Assembly (NCBI GenBank): GCA_938041035.1 | Contig: CALHYX010000028.1 | Coordinates: 62,001-126,000, forward strand | From: an uncultured Acidimicrobiales bacterium | Lineage (GTDB): Bacteria; Actinomycetota; Acidimicrobiia; Acidimicrobiales; SHLQ01 | DNA length: 64,000 nucleotides | Reading direction: 5' to 3' | Shown: piece after piece, positions 56,256-64,000 of the stretch | How positions within the stretch are numbered: position 1 is the stretch's first letter | How the letters are laid out: every line of letters starts with the position of its first letter | Translations under genes and position numbers: made by a program | The notes under the pieces: generated by a model | Seen by the model: the letters and a program-made list of their open reading frames with translations, nothing else | What the model was told of the DNA's origin: nothing | The model's database searches: none

Positions 56256-56327
56256 CGTATCCTCCAGGAAAACCAAGGGTTCACCGAGCCATTTGAGCCG
56301 TCGACTCGCCGGTGGGCAAGACGGCTG

Positions 56328-56783
56328 TCAGTCGTCGATGCGGTCGCCCAGAAGATAGCGAGGTCCGACCCCCCGGGACGCAATCCGATCCTCGGGGTTG
56401 TACAGCTGGCACCGCTCGAGCGAGAGGCAACCACAGCCGATACACGCGCTGAGTTTGTCCCGCAGCTCGGCGAGCTGGTCGATGCGCTCGGTGAGGTCGG
56501 TGGAGAACCGTTTTCCCAGTCGTTCCCAGTCCCGCTCGGTCGGGGTTCGCCCGGTCGGCAGTTCCGCCAACTGTTCGCCGATCTCGCCGAGGGTGTAGCC
56601 CAACTTCTGCGCGATCAGGATGAACGACAGTCGCCGGATTTCGGCCCGCCGAAACATCCGGTGCCCCGCGGAGGTGCGGTGGGCCTCGACCAGGCCCTCG
56701 TCGGCGTAGAACCGCACAGCCGATACGGCCAGGCCGGTGCGGTCGGCGACCTGGCCGATCGTCAGCAGATCCGCGGCCTGCAT
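56328..56783 (-). CDS. soxR: SoxR-type redox-sensing MerR-family regulator
   Basis: The 151-residue protein has the MerR winged helix (LTIGQVADRTGLAVSAVRFYADEGLV, HRMFRRAEIRRL), a dimerisation helix, and the SoxR cluster motif C-x2-C-x-C-x5-C at Cys114, Cys117, Cys119 and Cys125, which binds a [2Fe-2S] centre. SoxR is activated when redox-cycling compounds oxidise the cluster. In actinobacteria it directly controls small sets of reductases, oxygenases or efflux genes instead of soxS (family knowledge). Its ATG directly follows the TAG stop of the VOC gene, so the two share a transcript and the VOC gene is a likely target. Confidence 0.92.
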   Translation of the reverse strand: MQAADLLTIGQVADRTGLAVSAVRFYADEGLVEAHRTSAGHRMFRRAEIRRLSFILIAQKLGYTLGEIGEQLAELPTGRTPTERDWERLGKRFSTDLTERIDQLAELRDKLSACIGCGCLSLERCQLYNPEDRIASRGVGPRYLLGDRIDD

Positions 56784-57191
56784 CTAGCCGGCGCCCTTTG
56801 CGGGGCCGAACGGCGACCATCGGTGACCCCAAGGATCGATCAGCCAACCGGAGCGTCCACCGTTTCCGTCCTCGGGCGGCCGCTGACCGGTCGCTCCGGC
56901 GGAGACCGCGGCCGAATAGGTCGCATCCGCGTCGGGAACATTGATCACCACGGCGATGGTCGACCCACCGACCGTGTCGGGCGAGACCGCGCCCAGTTCG
57001 GGATACTCATCGGACAGGTAGAACCGGCCGGCACCCACCGCGAGGGTGGCGTGCCCGATGCGGCCGTCCTCCATCTCGTAGTACTCGTCCGGGTCGAGCT
57101 CGGCGCCAAAGACGCTGGTGTAGAACTCGATCGCGGCGCGGGCGTCGCTGACGGCCAGGTAGGGGATCAGAGTTGGTGGGGTTGTGGTCAT
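56784..57191 (-). CDS. VOC-superfamily (glyoxalase/bleomycin-resistance-like) protein
   Basis: The 135-residue protein has two beta-alpha-beta-beta-beta modules of the vicinal oxygen chelate fold, with the start IPYLAVSDARAAIEFYTSVFGAE, a middle IGHATLAVGAGRFYLSDEY and the end DPWGHRWSPFGPAK. It resembles PhnB-like and glyoxalase-like members, which act as lyases, dioxygenases or drug-binding proteins. It is encoded directly before soxR, so a role in dealing with redox-active compounds is plausible (inference). The ATG at 57191 has GGAGG four bases upstream; the open frame extends further but without such a site. Confidence 0.85.
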   Translation of the reverse strand: MTTTPPTLIPYLAVSDARAAIEFYTSVFGAELDPDEYYEMEDGRIGHATLAVGAGRFYLSDEYPELGAVSPDTVGGSTIAVVINVPDADATYSAAVSAGATGQRPPEDGNGGRSGWLIDPWGHRWSPFGPAKGAG

Positions 57192-57213
57192 CGTGCCTCC
57201 ACGGCTGGGTGCC

Positions 57214-57237
57214 CTCGACGTTACCGGCGCCGTCGAG
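57214..57237 (-). promoter_or_regulatory. Candidate SoxR-controlled promoter of the VOC-soxR operon
   Basis: CTCGACG (57214-57220) and CGTCGAG (57231-57237) form an inverted repeat with a 10-bp spacer. On the minus strand a TAACGT -10 box (57218-57223) lies within it, and the short leader contains the GGAGG site of the VOC gene. MerR-family operators sit in such promoter spacers, but the sequence is not the enterobacterial SoxR box. Confidence 0.35.
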
Positions 57238-57324
57238 CAGGGAATGGTGCCCGGCCATCGTGGCCGACGCGAACGTCGACCGTCTTGAAGGAAAGGAGAC
57301 GGCCGGGGGCGCCCCGGCCGTCGC

Positions 57325-58719
57325 TTAGACGCCGACGGTCTCGGCCACCACGGCGGCGGCCTCGGCATCGTCGAGCTCTTCGATTCCCGACGGCAGCGGG
57401 CGCAGCGAGGAGCGACTGCGGGCGTTCCAGTAGAGGGCCGCGGCCGCCACCGTGAGCACCGCGACCAGACCCAGGACCCGGGGGAACTGCACGACGGGGT
57501 CGACGAGCGTGTCGACCTTCAGGTCGGTGTCCAGCGCCCGCTCGAGCGTCCAGCCAAAGGCGATGATCGCCAGCAGGATCGAGCCGCCCTTGAGCACGAC
57601 GTCGTAGAACCGCGTGCGGCGCAGCAGGAACAGGGCCGGGAACAACAAGATGATGATGGCCAGCTGGCCGAGTTCGACACCGATGTTGAATCCCAGCAGC
57701 GACCAGATCCGCTCGTTGCGTTCCAGGCCGAGATCGCCGAGCAGACCGGCGAAGCCGAACCCGTGGAACAGGCCGAAGGCGAACGCCAGCATCCATTCCT
57801 TGTTGGCGGCGACCGGGCGCAGGTTGTGCAGAGCGGCGATACCGATCGATGCAGCGATGACCGCTTCGACGAACCGGCCCGGCAGATCGATGAAACCCAG
57901 GCCGCCGAGGGTGAGGGTGATCGAGTGGGCAATCGTGAAGAAGGTGGCGATCTTGAACACCCGCCAGAGGCTGGAGGTGAATCGGGGCGCCGGTTCCCAA
58001 CCGATCGACGGGGAACGCCACACGAGTACCGACGGCAACAACAAGACCAGAATGAAGAAGATGTGGTCGGTACCGATCTGGATGTGCTCGGCACCGAGCC
58101 CGATGGTGCCGGTGATGCCCTTGATCCACGACGCATCGTCGAGGTCGACCCGCTCGCTGCGGTTGTCGGCGTCGAAGAAGAACGGCAGCGCGTCGCCTTC
58201 GTTATTGAACGTGCCGCTGCCCCAGTCGGTCTGGATGACCACGAAGTTCTTGAAGTTGTCCAGGTCGTCGACCAGAGGATCGAACTGCACGTCGAAGGCA
58301 CGGGGCACGGGGTCGGGTTCGCCGACCACGTCGAAGTTGAGCTGAATGTAGTTCTGGCCGTCGACGGTCAGGGCCTCGACCTCACCGAACTCGACTCCCC
58401 ACGGGGTTCCGGCGTCGCCGATCGTCAGGTGTTCCTGGGTGTAGGCGATGATCGAATCACGATGCGGTGCGAACTGGTCGACCACGGTGTCGTCGTCGAC
58501 CAGGCCGAGACCGAACACCTCGTTGAGGTCGGAGACCTTGTACTCGACCCGTCCTTCGATCCCGTCCTCGAACAACTCGAAGTAGAGATAGGCCTCGTCG
58601 GGTCGATGCGCCGACGCCGCTCGAGCGGTCATCAGCAGCACCATCGGCGCGAGGAGGATGGCAACCATCATCATGGCGACCGACCGAGTCGAGATTCTGG
58701 AGGTGAAGTGATTGTTCAT
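57325..58719 (-). CDS. HupE/UreJ_2-family membrane protein with signal peptide and outer domain
   Basis: The 464-residue protein starts with a signal sequence (likely cut after AARAASA), followed by about 180 outer residues rich in acidic and beta-forming segments. A membrane part with seven or so helices begins near residue 205 with LGAEHIQIGTDHIFFILVLLLP. It carries FTIAHSITLTLGGLGF, the family word FGLFHGFGFAGLLGDLG and FNIGVELGQLAIIILL. This matches HupE/UreJ_2 proteins; true HupE/UreJ are nickel or cobalt permeases, but this larger subgroup has no proven substrate. The conserved histidines in the helices could bind metal. The ATG at 58719 has GGGAAC upstream. It stands as a single gene. 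Confidence 0.82.
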   Translation of the reverse strand: MNNHFTSRISTRSVAMMMVAILLAPMVLLMTARAASAHRPDEAYLYFELFEDGIEGRVEYKVSDLNEVFGLGLVDDDTVVDQFAPHRDSIIAYTQEHLTIGDAGTPWGVEFGEVEALTVDGQNYIQLNFDVVGEPDPVPRAFDVQFDPLVDDLDNFKNFVVIQTDWGSGTFNNEGDALPFFFDADNRSERVDLDDASWIKGITGTIGLGAEHIQIGTDHIFFILVLLLPSVLVWRSPSIGWEPAPRFTSSLWRVFKIATFFTIAHSITLTLGGLGFIDLPGRFVEAVIAASIGIAALHNLRPVAANKEWMLAFAFGLFHGFGFAGLLGDLGLERNERIWSLLGFNIGVELGQLAIIILLFPALFLLRRTRFYDVVLKGGSILLAIIAFGWTLERALDTDLKVDTLVDPVVQFPRVLGLVAVLTVAAAALYWNARSRSSLRPLPSGIEELDDAEAAAVVAETVGV

Positions 58720-58829
58720 GGAAGTTCCCGGCACAAGGGTTGGTGGGTGGGATTTTCGGATATTGGCGGGGCGAACTGAAGGCGATTGCGCCATTGGTTT
58801 TTTGGGGGCCGTGGGGGCGGTGGGACGCA

Positions 58830-60020
58830 TCAGCCCACCCCGAGTAGACGGGCGATGATGTTGCGTTGGATATCGGAGGTCCCGGAGTACACCACGCTGC
58901 CCATCACGTCGCGGAGGTCGCGCTCGACCCCGAACTCGGTGATGTAGCCCCGGGCGCCGTGCAGGAGAACCGCATCGGCCGCCGATGCCACGGCCCCTTC
59001 GGTGATCGCCAGCTTGGTCAAGGTGGCGGTCATCGTCGCCACCTGACCCGTGTCGTGCTGGAGCGCCGTTTTGTAGAGCAGCAGTCGCGCCGTCTCGTGG
59101 CGATATTTCATGTCGGCGATGCGGTGCGACACCGCCTGGAAGTTGCCGATTGGTTGGCCGAACTGTTCGCGTTCGCGGGCGTAACGCACGGCGGTGTCGA
59201 TCTGCCGCTCCATCAACCCCAACTGAGCGGCGAAGAGGAACGCTCGCTCGGCTTCGACGGCCGCATTGAAGATGGCCCCGCCGGCACCTTCGGCGCCCAT
59301 ACGGTTCTCCTCGGCGATGAACACGTCGTCGAATGCGATGTCGCAGAACGGCGTGGTGCGAGTGCCCATCTTGTCGCGGTTGGGCTCGAGGGTGACCCCT
59401 TCGAGGTCGGTGTCGACGATGAACGCGGTGATACCCCACCGGCCCAACTCGGGGTTGACCGTGGCGAAGACGATCACGAAGTCGAGCAACGGGCCCATCG
59501 TGACGAACGCCTTGTGCCCCGACATGCGGTACCCGCCGTCGGCGGGGGTGGCGATCGTCGAGAGCGAGTACGGGTCCGAGCCGCTCTCGAGTTCGGTCAT
59601 GGCAAAACCGCCCAGGACCTCGCCGTTGCACAACCCCGGCAACAGCCGCTGCTTCTGGGCGTCGTCGGTGCCGGCCAACAGGGCCGTTTGCATGGCCCAG
59701 GTCTGACAGCTCAACGCGAACGCGAGGCCGTTGTCGGCACAACCGAGGCCCAGGCCTTCGAACATCAACATGGCGGTGACCAGGTCGTGGCCCTGGCCGC
59801 CGTATTCCTTGGGCACGACCGCCCCCGGCAACCCTCGCTCGGCGCAGCGTTTCCAGCCGTCGCGCCAAAACGCGTTGGTGCGCTCGCGTTCGGCGAGATC
59901 ATCGGAGGCGAGCACGGTGCGGGCCCAGTCGGCCATTTCGGTCTTGACCGGATGGTCGCCGTCGAGGAGCGCCGCCAACCCGTGGGCCGCGTCGAATCCG
60001 TCTCCCGCTGGTGCCGTCAT
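58830..60020 (-). CDS. Acyl-CoA dehydrogenase
   Basis: A 396-residue flavoprotein of the ACAD family, which oxidises acyl thioesters to 2,3-enoyl thioesters. Motifs are GAVVPKEYGGQGHD, the FAD-binding FAMTELESGSDPYSL, YRMSGHKAFVTMGP, REREQFGQPIGNFQAVSHRIADM and the end YSGTSDIQRNIIARLLG. The position of the usual catalytic Glu in the last motif (Y-E-G-T) is Ser, so the base must lie elsewhere or the substrate is unusual. The ATG at 60020 has GGAG five bases upstream and is preferred to an ATG seven codons earlier. It is divergent from the biosynthetic cluster on its right, and a role in modifying a carrier-bound acyl group is possible. Confidence 0.9.
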   Translation of the reverse strand: MTAPAGDGFDAAHGLAALLDGDHPVKTEMADWARTVLASDDLAERERTNAFWRDGWKRCAERGLPGAVVPKEYGGQGHDLVTAMLMFEGLGLGCADNGLAFALSCQTWAMQTALLAGTDDAQKQRLLPGLCNGEVLGGFAMTELESGSDPYSLSTIATPADGGYRMSGHKAFVTMGPLLDFVIVFATVNPELGRWGITAFIVDTDLEGVTLEPNRDKMGTRTTPFCDIAFDDVFIAEENRMGAEGAGGAIFNAAVEAERAFLFAAQLGLMERQIDTAVRYAREREQFGQPIGNFQAVSHRIADMKYRHETARLLLYKTALQHDTGQVATMTATLTKLAITEGAVASAADAVLLHGARGYITEFGVERDLRDVMGSVVYSGTSDIQRNIIARLLGVG

Positions 60021-60198
60021 GATGTCTCCAGCTTGGCTCATCGCGAGGCCGGTGTGCAGTAGGTCATCTCGACCATCTACGTCCGCCGGTAGAGTCTGGA
60101 TGCAGCGAAAGGTGGGATTTCGTGGATTTTTTGTGGATCGCGCATCCGAATCCGTCGATGGCACGTAGAGCTATGGACGCGAGCGAAACGACGATTTG

Positions 60199-61260
60199 GT
60201 GCGGAGCGAACTGACAACCCGGGCGGTCGGGGCCGAAGCCCTCGGTCGCATCCTGCGTGAGGTCGGTGTTGACGCGTTCGTCGACGAGTTGATCGACGTC
60301 ACCCACACGGCCATGGCCGAGCACGACCCGGAACGATGCCAGACGCTGGTCCGCAGTGGATTCCACTACGTGAAACCCGAGCTCGGACTGATCGAGTGGA
60401 TGCCGGCCATCGAGGTCGGACGGGTCGTGGCGGTGAAGATGGTTGCCTACCACCCGACCAACCCCGTGCAACGAAATCTCCCGAGTGTGCTCGGCACCAC
60501 CTCGGTCTACGACGTGACCAGCGGGCAGCTGTTGGGCCTCGTCGAGGCGACCACCCTCACCGCCCTGCGCACCGGGGTTGCGTCCGCGCTCGCCACCCGT
60601 GCCCTCTCCCCCGACGCGCCGATCACCCTCGGCCTGATCGGGACCGGCGCCCAGGCCGTCACCCAGGCCCACGCGATCAGCCGGGTCCGGCCGATCGAAC
60701 GCATTCTCGCCACCGACACCAACGGCGATGTCGCGGCGACGCTCGCCCACCGCCTCGACTTCATGAATCTGCCGTCCGACGTGGAGATCGAGCTCCTCGC
60801 CGATGCCGACGTCGTCGCCGGCTCGGTCGACGTGCTGTGCACCGCTACCTCGGTCGGCATCCACGAAGGCCCGGTCTTCGCCGACGCCCAGGTGCGCCCG
60901 CATCTCCACATCAATGCCGTCGGTGCCGACTTCCCCGGCAAGGTCGAAATCCCGGTGTCGCTCCTCGAGCGTTCACTCGTCGTGCCCGACGACCGCGACC
61001 AGTGCATCGCCGAGGGCGAATGTCAGCAGCTCAACGACGCCGAAATCGGTCCCGAGCTGGCGGCGTTGCTCGCCGACCCCGACCACTTCGCCGAACACCG
61101 CGATCAGCTCACGACCTTTGACTCGACCGGGTGGTCGCTCGAGGACCTCATCGCCGCCGAGTTGGTTCTGCACCACGCCGAACGGCTCGGCGTCGGTGAA
61201 CAGATCGCGGTGCAGGGCACGGCCGGCGACCCCTACGACCCCCTCGAGCTGCTCCGGTGA
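60199..61260 (+). CDS. Ornithine cyclodeaminase/mu-crystallin family enzyme
   Basis: The 353-residue protein has the OCD fold: a substrate part with VVAVKMVAYHPTNP (active-site lysine), the NAD-binding GLIGTGAQAVTQAHA, and INAVGADFPGKVEI with the catalytic aspartate. OCD turns ornithine into proline with loss of ammonia. Relatives make pipecolate from lysine, reduce imines, or, as SbnB, help form 2,3-diaminopropionate for peptide metabolites. The gene overlaps the adenylation gene by GTGA, so it most likely supplies the amino acid for that enzyme. The start is uncertain: GTG at 60199 or TTG one codon earlier, neither with a good ribosome binding site. Confidence 0.85.
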   Translation: MRSELTTRAVGAEALGRILREVGVDAFVDELIDVTHTAMAEHDPERCQTLVRSGFHYVKPELGLIEWMPAIEVGRVVAVKMVAYHPTNPVQRNLPSVLGTTSVYDVTSGQLLGLVEATTLTALRTGVASALATRALSPDAPITLGLIGTGAQAVTQAHAISRVRPIERILATDTNGDVAATLAHRLDFMNLPSDVEIELLADADVVAGSVDVLCTATSVGIHEGPVFADAQVRPHLHINAVGADFPGKVEIPVSLLERSLVVPDDRDQCIAEGECQQLNDAEIGPELAALLADPDHFAEHRDQLTTFDSTGWSLEDLIAAELVLHHAERLGVGEQIAVQGTAGDPYDPLELLR

Positions 61261-62930
61261 TCCCGACCACCCTCGCCGACCTCGTGGGCCTCGGCGCCTC
61301 GCAGCGCCCCGACCACGAAGCCGTTCGCGCCGACGGCGTGTCGCTCACCTACGCCGAGCTCCACGCCCGCACCTCCCAGCTGGCCGCAACGCTGACCGAC
61401 CACGGGATCGGCGTCGGCGATCGGGTGGGCGTCTTTTGCACCAAGTCGCTCGAGACGATGGTCGCCGTACACGGCATTCTGGCGTCCGGCGCCGCCTACG
61501 TGCCGATCGACCCGTTTGCGCCACCCGCGCTGGCGCGCACCGTCCTGGCAAGCTGCGGCGTCGATGTGGTCGTCAGCCATCCACCACGGGCCAAGGCGCT
61601 CGGCGCCGCGCTCACCGCCGGCGCGGATGCGCTCGACCCTGCCCGGGTCGGTGAACCGATCGCTGCGGTTCGACTCGTGATCGGCGCCGAAATCGAGGTC
61701 GACGGTTGCGAGTGCATCTCGTGGGCCGACGTTGCCGCCACACCCGCTCCGGCGTCCATCCCCACGGTGCAGCCGGCCGACGTCGCGTACATCATGTACA
61801 CGTCCGGATCGACCGGCGCTCCCAAGGGCATCGTTCACACCCACGCCAGCGGCCTGGCCTACGCCCGCATGGCGGCGATCAACTACGGGCTCGGACCGGC
61901 CGATCGCATGGCGAACGTGTCACCGCTCCACTTCGACATGTCGACCTTTGAGATCTTCGCCGGGCCGTTCGCCCAGGCGACCACCGTCATGGTGCCCGAA
62001 CCGCTGCTGCGGTTCCCGGCCAGCCTCAGCCAGATGATCGAAGACGAGAGCATCACGATCTGGTACTCCGTTCCGTTCCTCCTCGTACAACTGCTCGAGC
62101 GGGGAGTGCTCGACGAACGAAGCCTCGATTCGCTCCGCTGGATCGTCTTCGGCGGCGAGGTCATGGCACCGCTCACGCTCGGCGACCTGATGCGAGCGCT
62201 TCCCCGAGCCCGGTTCAGCAACTCGTACGGCCCGGCCGAGGTGAACCAATGCACCTTCCATCACTTCGACGAACCACCATCGGCGGACCGGGCCGTGCCG
62301 ATCGGCGAGGCCTGCGTCACCGCCGACCTCCTGCTCATCGACACCGACGACCGGCCGATCACGGATGCGGACGGCCAGGGGGAGCTCATCGTTCGGGCAT
62401 CGACCGCGATGGCCGGCTACTGGCGTCGCGATGACCTCACCGAAAAGGCCTTCATCGCCATCGACGACGAAGACGGCCGCTGGTATCGCACCGGCGACCT
62501 GGTCCAACGCCGAGCGGACGGCTACGTCTTTCTCGGCCGTCTCGACAATCAGGTCAAGGTGCGCGGCCACCGCGTCGAGCTGGAGAGCGTGGAAACCGTG
62601 CTCAGCGACATCGACGGCATCAGCCATGCCGTCGCCGGACCGATTCGCGGTGCGGCCAACGCCGAGGTCCTCGCCGCCGTGGTTATCGCCGGGGCCGACT
62701 TCGACGAGCGCGCCACCCTCCGAACCGCCGCGTCCTACCTTCCGGCGTACGCCGTGCCGACATCGGTGATCGCCGTCGATGAGCTTCCCCTCACCGGCAG
62801 CGGCAAGATCGACCGACGGCGCGTTCGCTCCGACCTTCGAGCCGGTATCTACGCCGTCGAGATGGCCGACCCGACCCCTCACGCCCCACCGACCACGACC
62901 TCGACTACCACCTCAGGAGCAACCCGCTGA
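61257..62930 (+). CDS. Stand-alone amino acid adenylation enzyme (NRPS A domain)
   Basis: The 557-residue enzyme activates an amino acid as its adenylate and loads it on a carrier protein. Core motifs are all present: LTYAEL (A1), YIMYTSGSTGAPKG (A3, near 180), FDMSTFEIF (A4), NSYGPAEVNQC (A5, near 320), GELIVR and YRTGDL (A6 and A7), GRLDNQVKVRGHRVELE (A8) and the catalytic lysine in LTGSGKIDRR (A10, near 515). A Thr-rich tail ends the chain. Aligning by eye to GrsA, the pocket residues read D-M-F-Y-I-F-S-Q-C, a code I cannot assign. The gene overlaps its neighbours on both sides (GTGA and TGATG) and so is translated with the cyclodeaminase-like enzyme and the carrier protein. Confidence 0.92.
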   Translation: MIPTTLADLVGLGASQRPDHEAVRADGVSLTYAELHARTSQLAATLTDHGIGVGDRVGVFCTKSLETMVAVHGILASGAAYVPIDPFAPPALARTVLASCGVDVVVSHPPRAKALGAALTAGADALDPARVGEPIAAVRLVIGAEIEVDGCECISWADVAATPAPASIPTVQPADVAYIMYTSGSTGAPKGIVHTHASGLAYARMAAINYGLGPADRMANVSPLHFDMSTFEIFAGPFAQATTVMVPEPLLRFPASLSQMIEDESITIWYSVPFLLVQLLERGVLDERSLDSLRWIVFGGEVMAPLTLGDLMRALPRARFSNSYGPAEVNQCTFHHFDEPPSADRAVPIGEACVTADLLLIDTDDRPITDADGQGELIVRASTAMAGYWRRDDLTEKAFIAIDDEDGRWYRTGDLVQRRADGYVFLGRLDNQVKVRGHRVELESVETVLSDIDGISHAVAGPIRGAANAEVLAAVVIAGADFDERATLRTAASYLPAYAVPTSVIAVDELPLTGSGKIDRRRVRSDLRAGIYAVEMADPTPHAPPTTTSTTTSGATR

Positions 62931-63184
62931 TGAGTGACGACCTGGCCGGACGCCTCATCCAGCTCATCCAGAGCGAGATCGCGCTCGACGCCGACGATCT
63001 CGATGCCGACACGGATCTCTTGTTGACCGGCCTGGTCGACTCGCTCGGCATCATTCAGATCGTGAACTGGATCGAGGACGAACTCGACGTTGACGTCGAC
63101 CCCGGCGATGTCACCCTCGAGAACTTCCAGACCGTTGCTCGTATGGTCACCTACGTCGAGCAGCGGCAGGAGAACGCGGCGTGA
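62930..63184 (+). CDS. Stand-alone peptidyl/acyl carrier protein
   Basis: An 84-residue acidic four-helix carrier protein. Ser38 in LTGLVDSLGIIQIV is the site for 4'-phosphopantetheine. It should receive the amino acid activated by the enzyme encoded just upstream, to which it is coupled by a TGATG overlap with AGGAG before the start. A free carrier paired with a free adenylation enzyme usually means that the bound amino acid is changed while on the carrier, before entering an assembly line (family knowledge). No phosphopantetheinyl transferase gene is in the window. Confidence 0.93.
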   Translation: MSDDLAGRLIQLIQSEIALDADDLDADTDLLLTGLVDSLGIIQIVNWIEDELDVDVDPGDVTLENFQTVARMVTYVEQRQENAA

Positions 63185-63209
63185 TGCATCCGGCGGGAGG
63201 GATCTGACC

Positions 63210-64000
63210 GTGGCGATCGACGTTCCCGTCGCGCTTCGGCCGAGCACGCCGCTCAGCCCGGCTCAGGAACTGCTCTGGGCCGCCCAACGGCTGTACCCCG
63301 ACGCACCGCTGTCGAACATGGCGGTCGTGTCGCGCCTCGACGGCGTGATCGACCCCGACCGTTTTGTGGCCGCCTTCGAGACCGTCGTGCTCTCCAACGA
63401 CAGTTTGCGCACCCTGGTCGATGACGACGGCGGTCTGCCCCGACCCCGCGTGATCGCCACCGCACCGGCGGCTACCGAGGTCATCGACCTCGCCCTCGAC
63501 GACCTCGACGACTGGATGGCCGACCGCATCGCCCGCCCCGTGCCGATCGCCACCGCAGGCTATGACTCCGTCCTGATTCGCCACGCCGCCGACGACTGGT
63601 CGTGGTGGATGAACCTGCATCACCTGGTCACCGACGCCTGGAGCTCGAGCGTCGTCTTCCAGGCCACCGCTCGGGCCTATGCGGGCGAGATCATCGCGCC
63701 CACCAGCTATGCCGACTACGTGGCGGGACTGGCCGAAGCCGCCACCACCGCCCGCTCGGCCAAGGCCGAAGCGTTCTGGGCCAAAGCCGACCACGACGCC
63801 ACCCCGACCGAGCTCTACGTACCGACACCGCAACCGACCACCGTCAACTCCCGCCTCGCGGTGCCCCTCGACCCCGAGCATCAGGACCAGATCGACGAAC
63901 TGCTCGCCGGCGAGTTCCAGAGCCTCAGCCCGGACCTCAGCCGGTTCGCGCTGATGGGCAGCGCGCTCGCGGTGTACCTCCATCGGCTGTCCGGCGCCGA
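63210..64000 (+). CDS. NRPS condensation domain protein, 3' end outside the window
   Basis: The frame is open from the GTG at 63210 to the right edge, giving 263 residues. GGGAGGG lies eight bases upstream and decides the start. The sequence opens with the C1-like LSPAQELLWAAQRLYP and carries the condensation motif as H137-H138-L-V-T-D142-A-W, so the second catalytic His and the Asp are kept while the usual Gly after Asp is Ala. It should join the carrier-bound amino acid to an acceptor. The chain may continue into further NRPS domains beyond 64000. It lies 25 bp behind the carrier protein gene in the same operon. Confidence 0.88.
   Translation, partial: MAIDVPVALRPSTPLSPAQELLWAAQRLYPDAPLSNMAVVSRLDGVIDPDRFVAAFETVVLSNDSLRTLVDDDGGLPRPRVIATAPAATEVIDLALDDLDDWMADRIARPVPIATAGYDSVLIRHAADDWSWWMNLHHLVTDAWSSSVVFQATARAYAGEIIAPTSYADYVAGLAEAATTARSAKAEAFWAKADHDATPTELYVPTPQPTTVNSRLAVPLDPEHQDQIDELLAGEFQSLSPDLSRFALMGSALAVYLHRLSGA

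Noticed and set aside
57325..59868. Extension of the HupE-like frame upstream to 847 codons
   Set aside because: The upstream part crosses the intergenic region and runs antisense through the acyl-CoA dehydrogenase gene. The signal peptide at 58719 marks the true start.

Overview
The window looks like a chromosomal segment of a high-GC actinobacterium. GC is high throughout, genes are densely packed, and many start codons sit 5-8 nt behind a TANNNT box, the signature of leaderless transcripts. There are Thr/Pro-linker lipoproteins, an LAxTG-type cell-wall sorting signal, an IB-type HAD/acyltransferase fusion and much acyl-CoA and lipid metabolism. A member of the Acidimicrobiia is my best guess, but that is inference without a search. 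I see no tRNA, rRNA, insertion sequence, prophage or CRISPR array, and no gene-free stretch above 300 bases.

Left part (1-16.4 kb). A truncated secreted propeller-like protein and a lipoprotein precede a GntR/HutC regulator that is divergent from a mitochondrial-type aconitase. Five direct ACTTGT repeats cover the shared promoter region. Next come an Hsp70-like half-domain membrane protein, a HAD/PlsC fusion, a LysR regulator, purine nucleoside phosphorylase, an acyl-CoA carboxyltransferase, citrate synthase, a quinone oxidoreductase, an alpha/beta hydrolase, a secreted RTX-repeat protein and a chorismate mutase with a repeated His-rich tail.

Middle part (16.4-43.4 kb). A translationally coupled ECF sigma factor/membrane sensor pair is followed by an O-antigen-ligase-like TPR protein and a GGDEF-EAL protein overlapping a DUF5317 membrane protein. 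After a probable 34-residue membrane peptide come a PhyH dioxygenase and an exopolyphosphatase. The most unusual transporter set follows: LivH-LivM-LivG fused in one chain, coupled to an MFS carrier fused to LivF. Then there is a thiolase-fold/OB-fold plus SCP-x-type thiolase pair, an acyl-ACP desaturase, a DUF3048 lipoprotein, a hydrolase lipoprotein, a beta-lactamase-fold protein with extra repeats, and guaB with a phosphotransferase.

Right part (43.6-64 kb). A 3639-residue surface protein carries 25 repeats of about 125 residues, each with two cysteines, and ends in an LARTG sorting signal. It is followed by an acyl-CoA synthetase, a VOC protein/SoxR operon, a HupE/UreJ-like membrane protein and an acyl-CoA dehydrogenase. 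The last 3.8 kb begin a small nonribosomal-peptide-type cluster of overlapping genes: ornithine-cyclodeaminase-like enzyme, stand-alone adenylation enzyme, stand-alone carrier protein and condensation domain. Together with the divergent acyl-CoA dehydrogenase it recalls the route from ornithine through proline to pyrrolyl-carrier protein. The cluster runs off the right edge, and its product cannot be named from what is visible.
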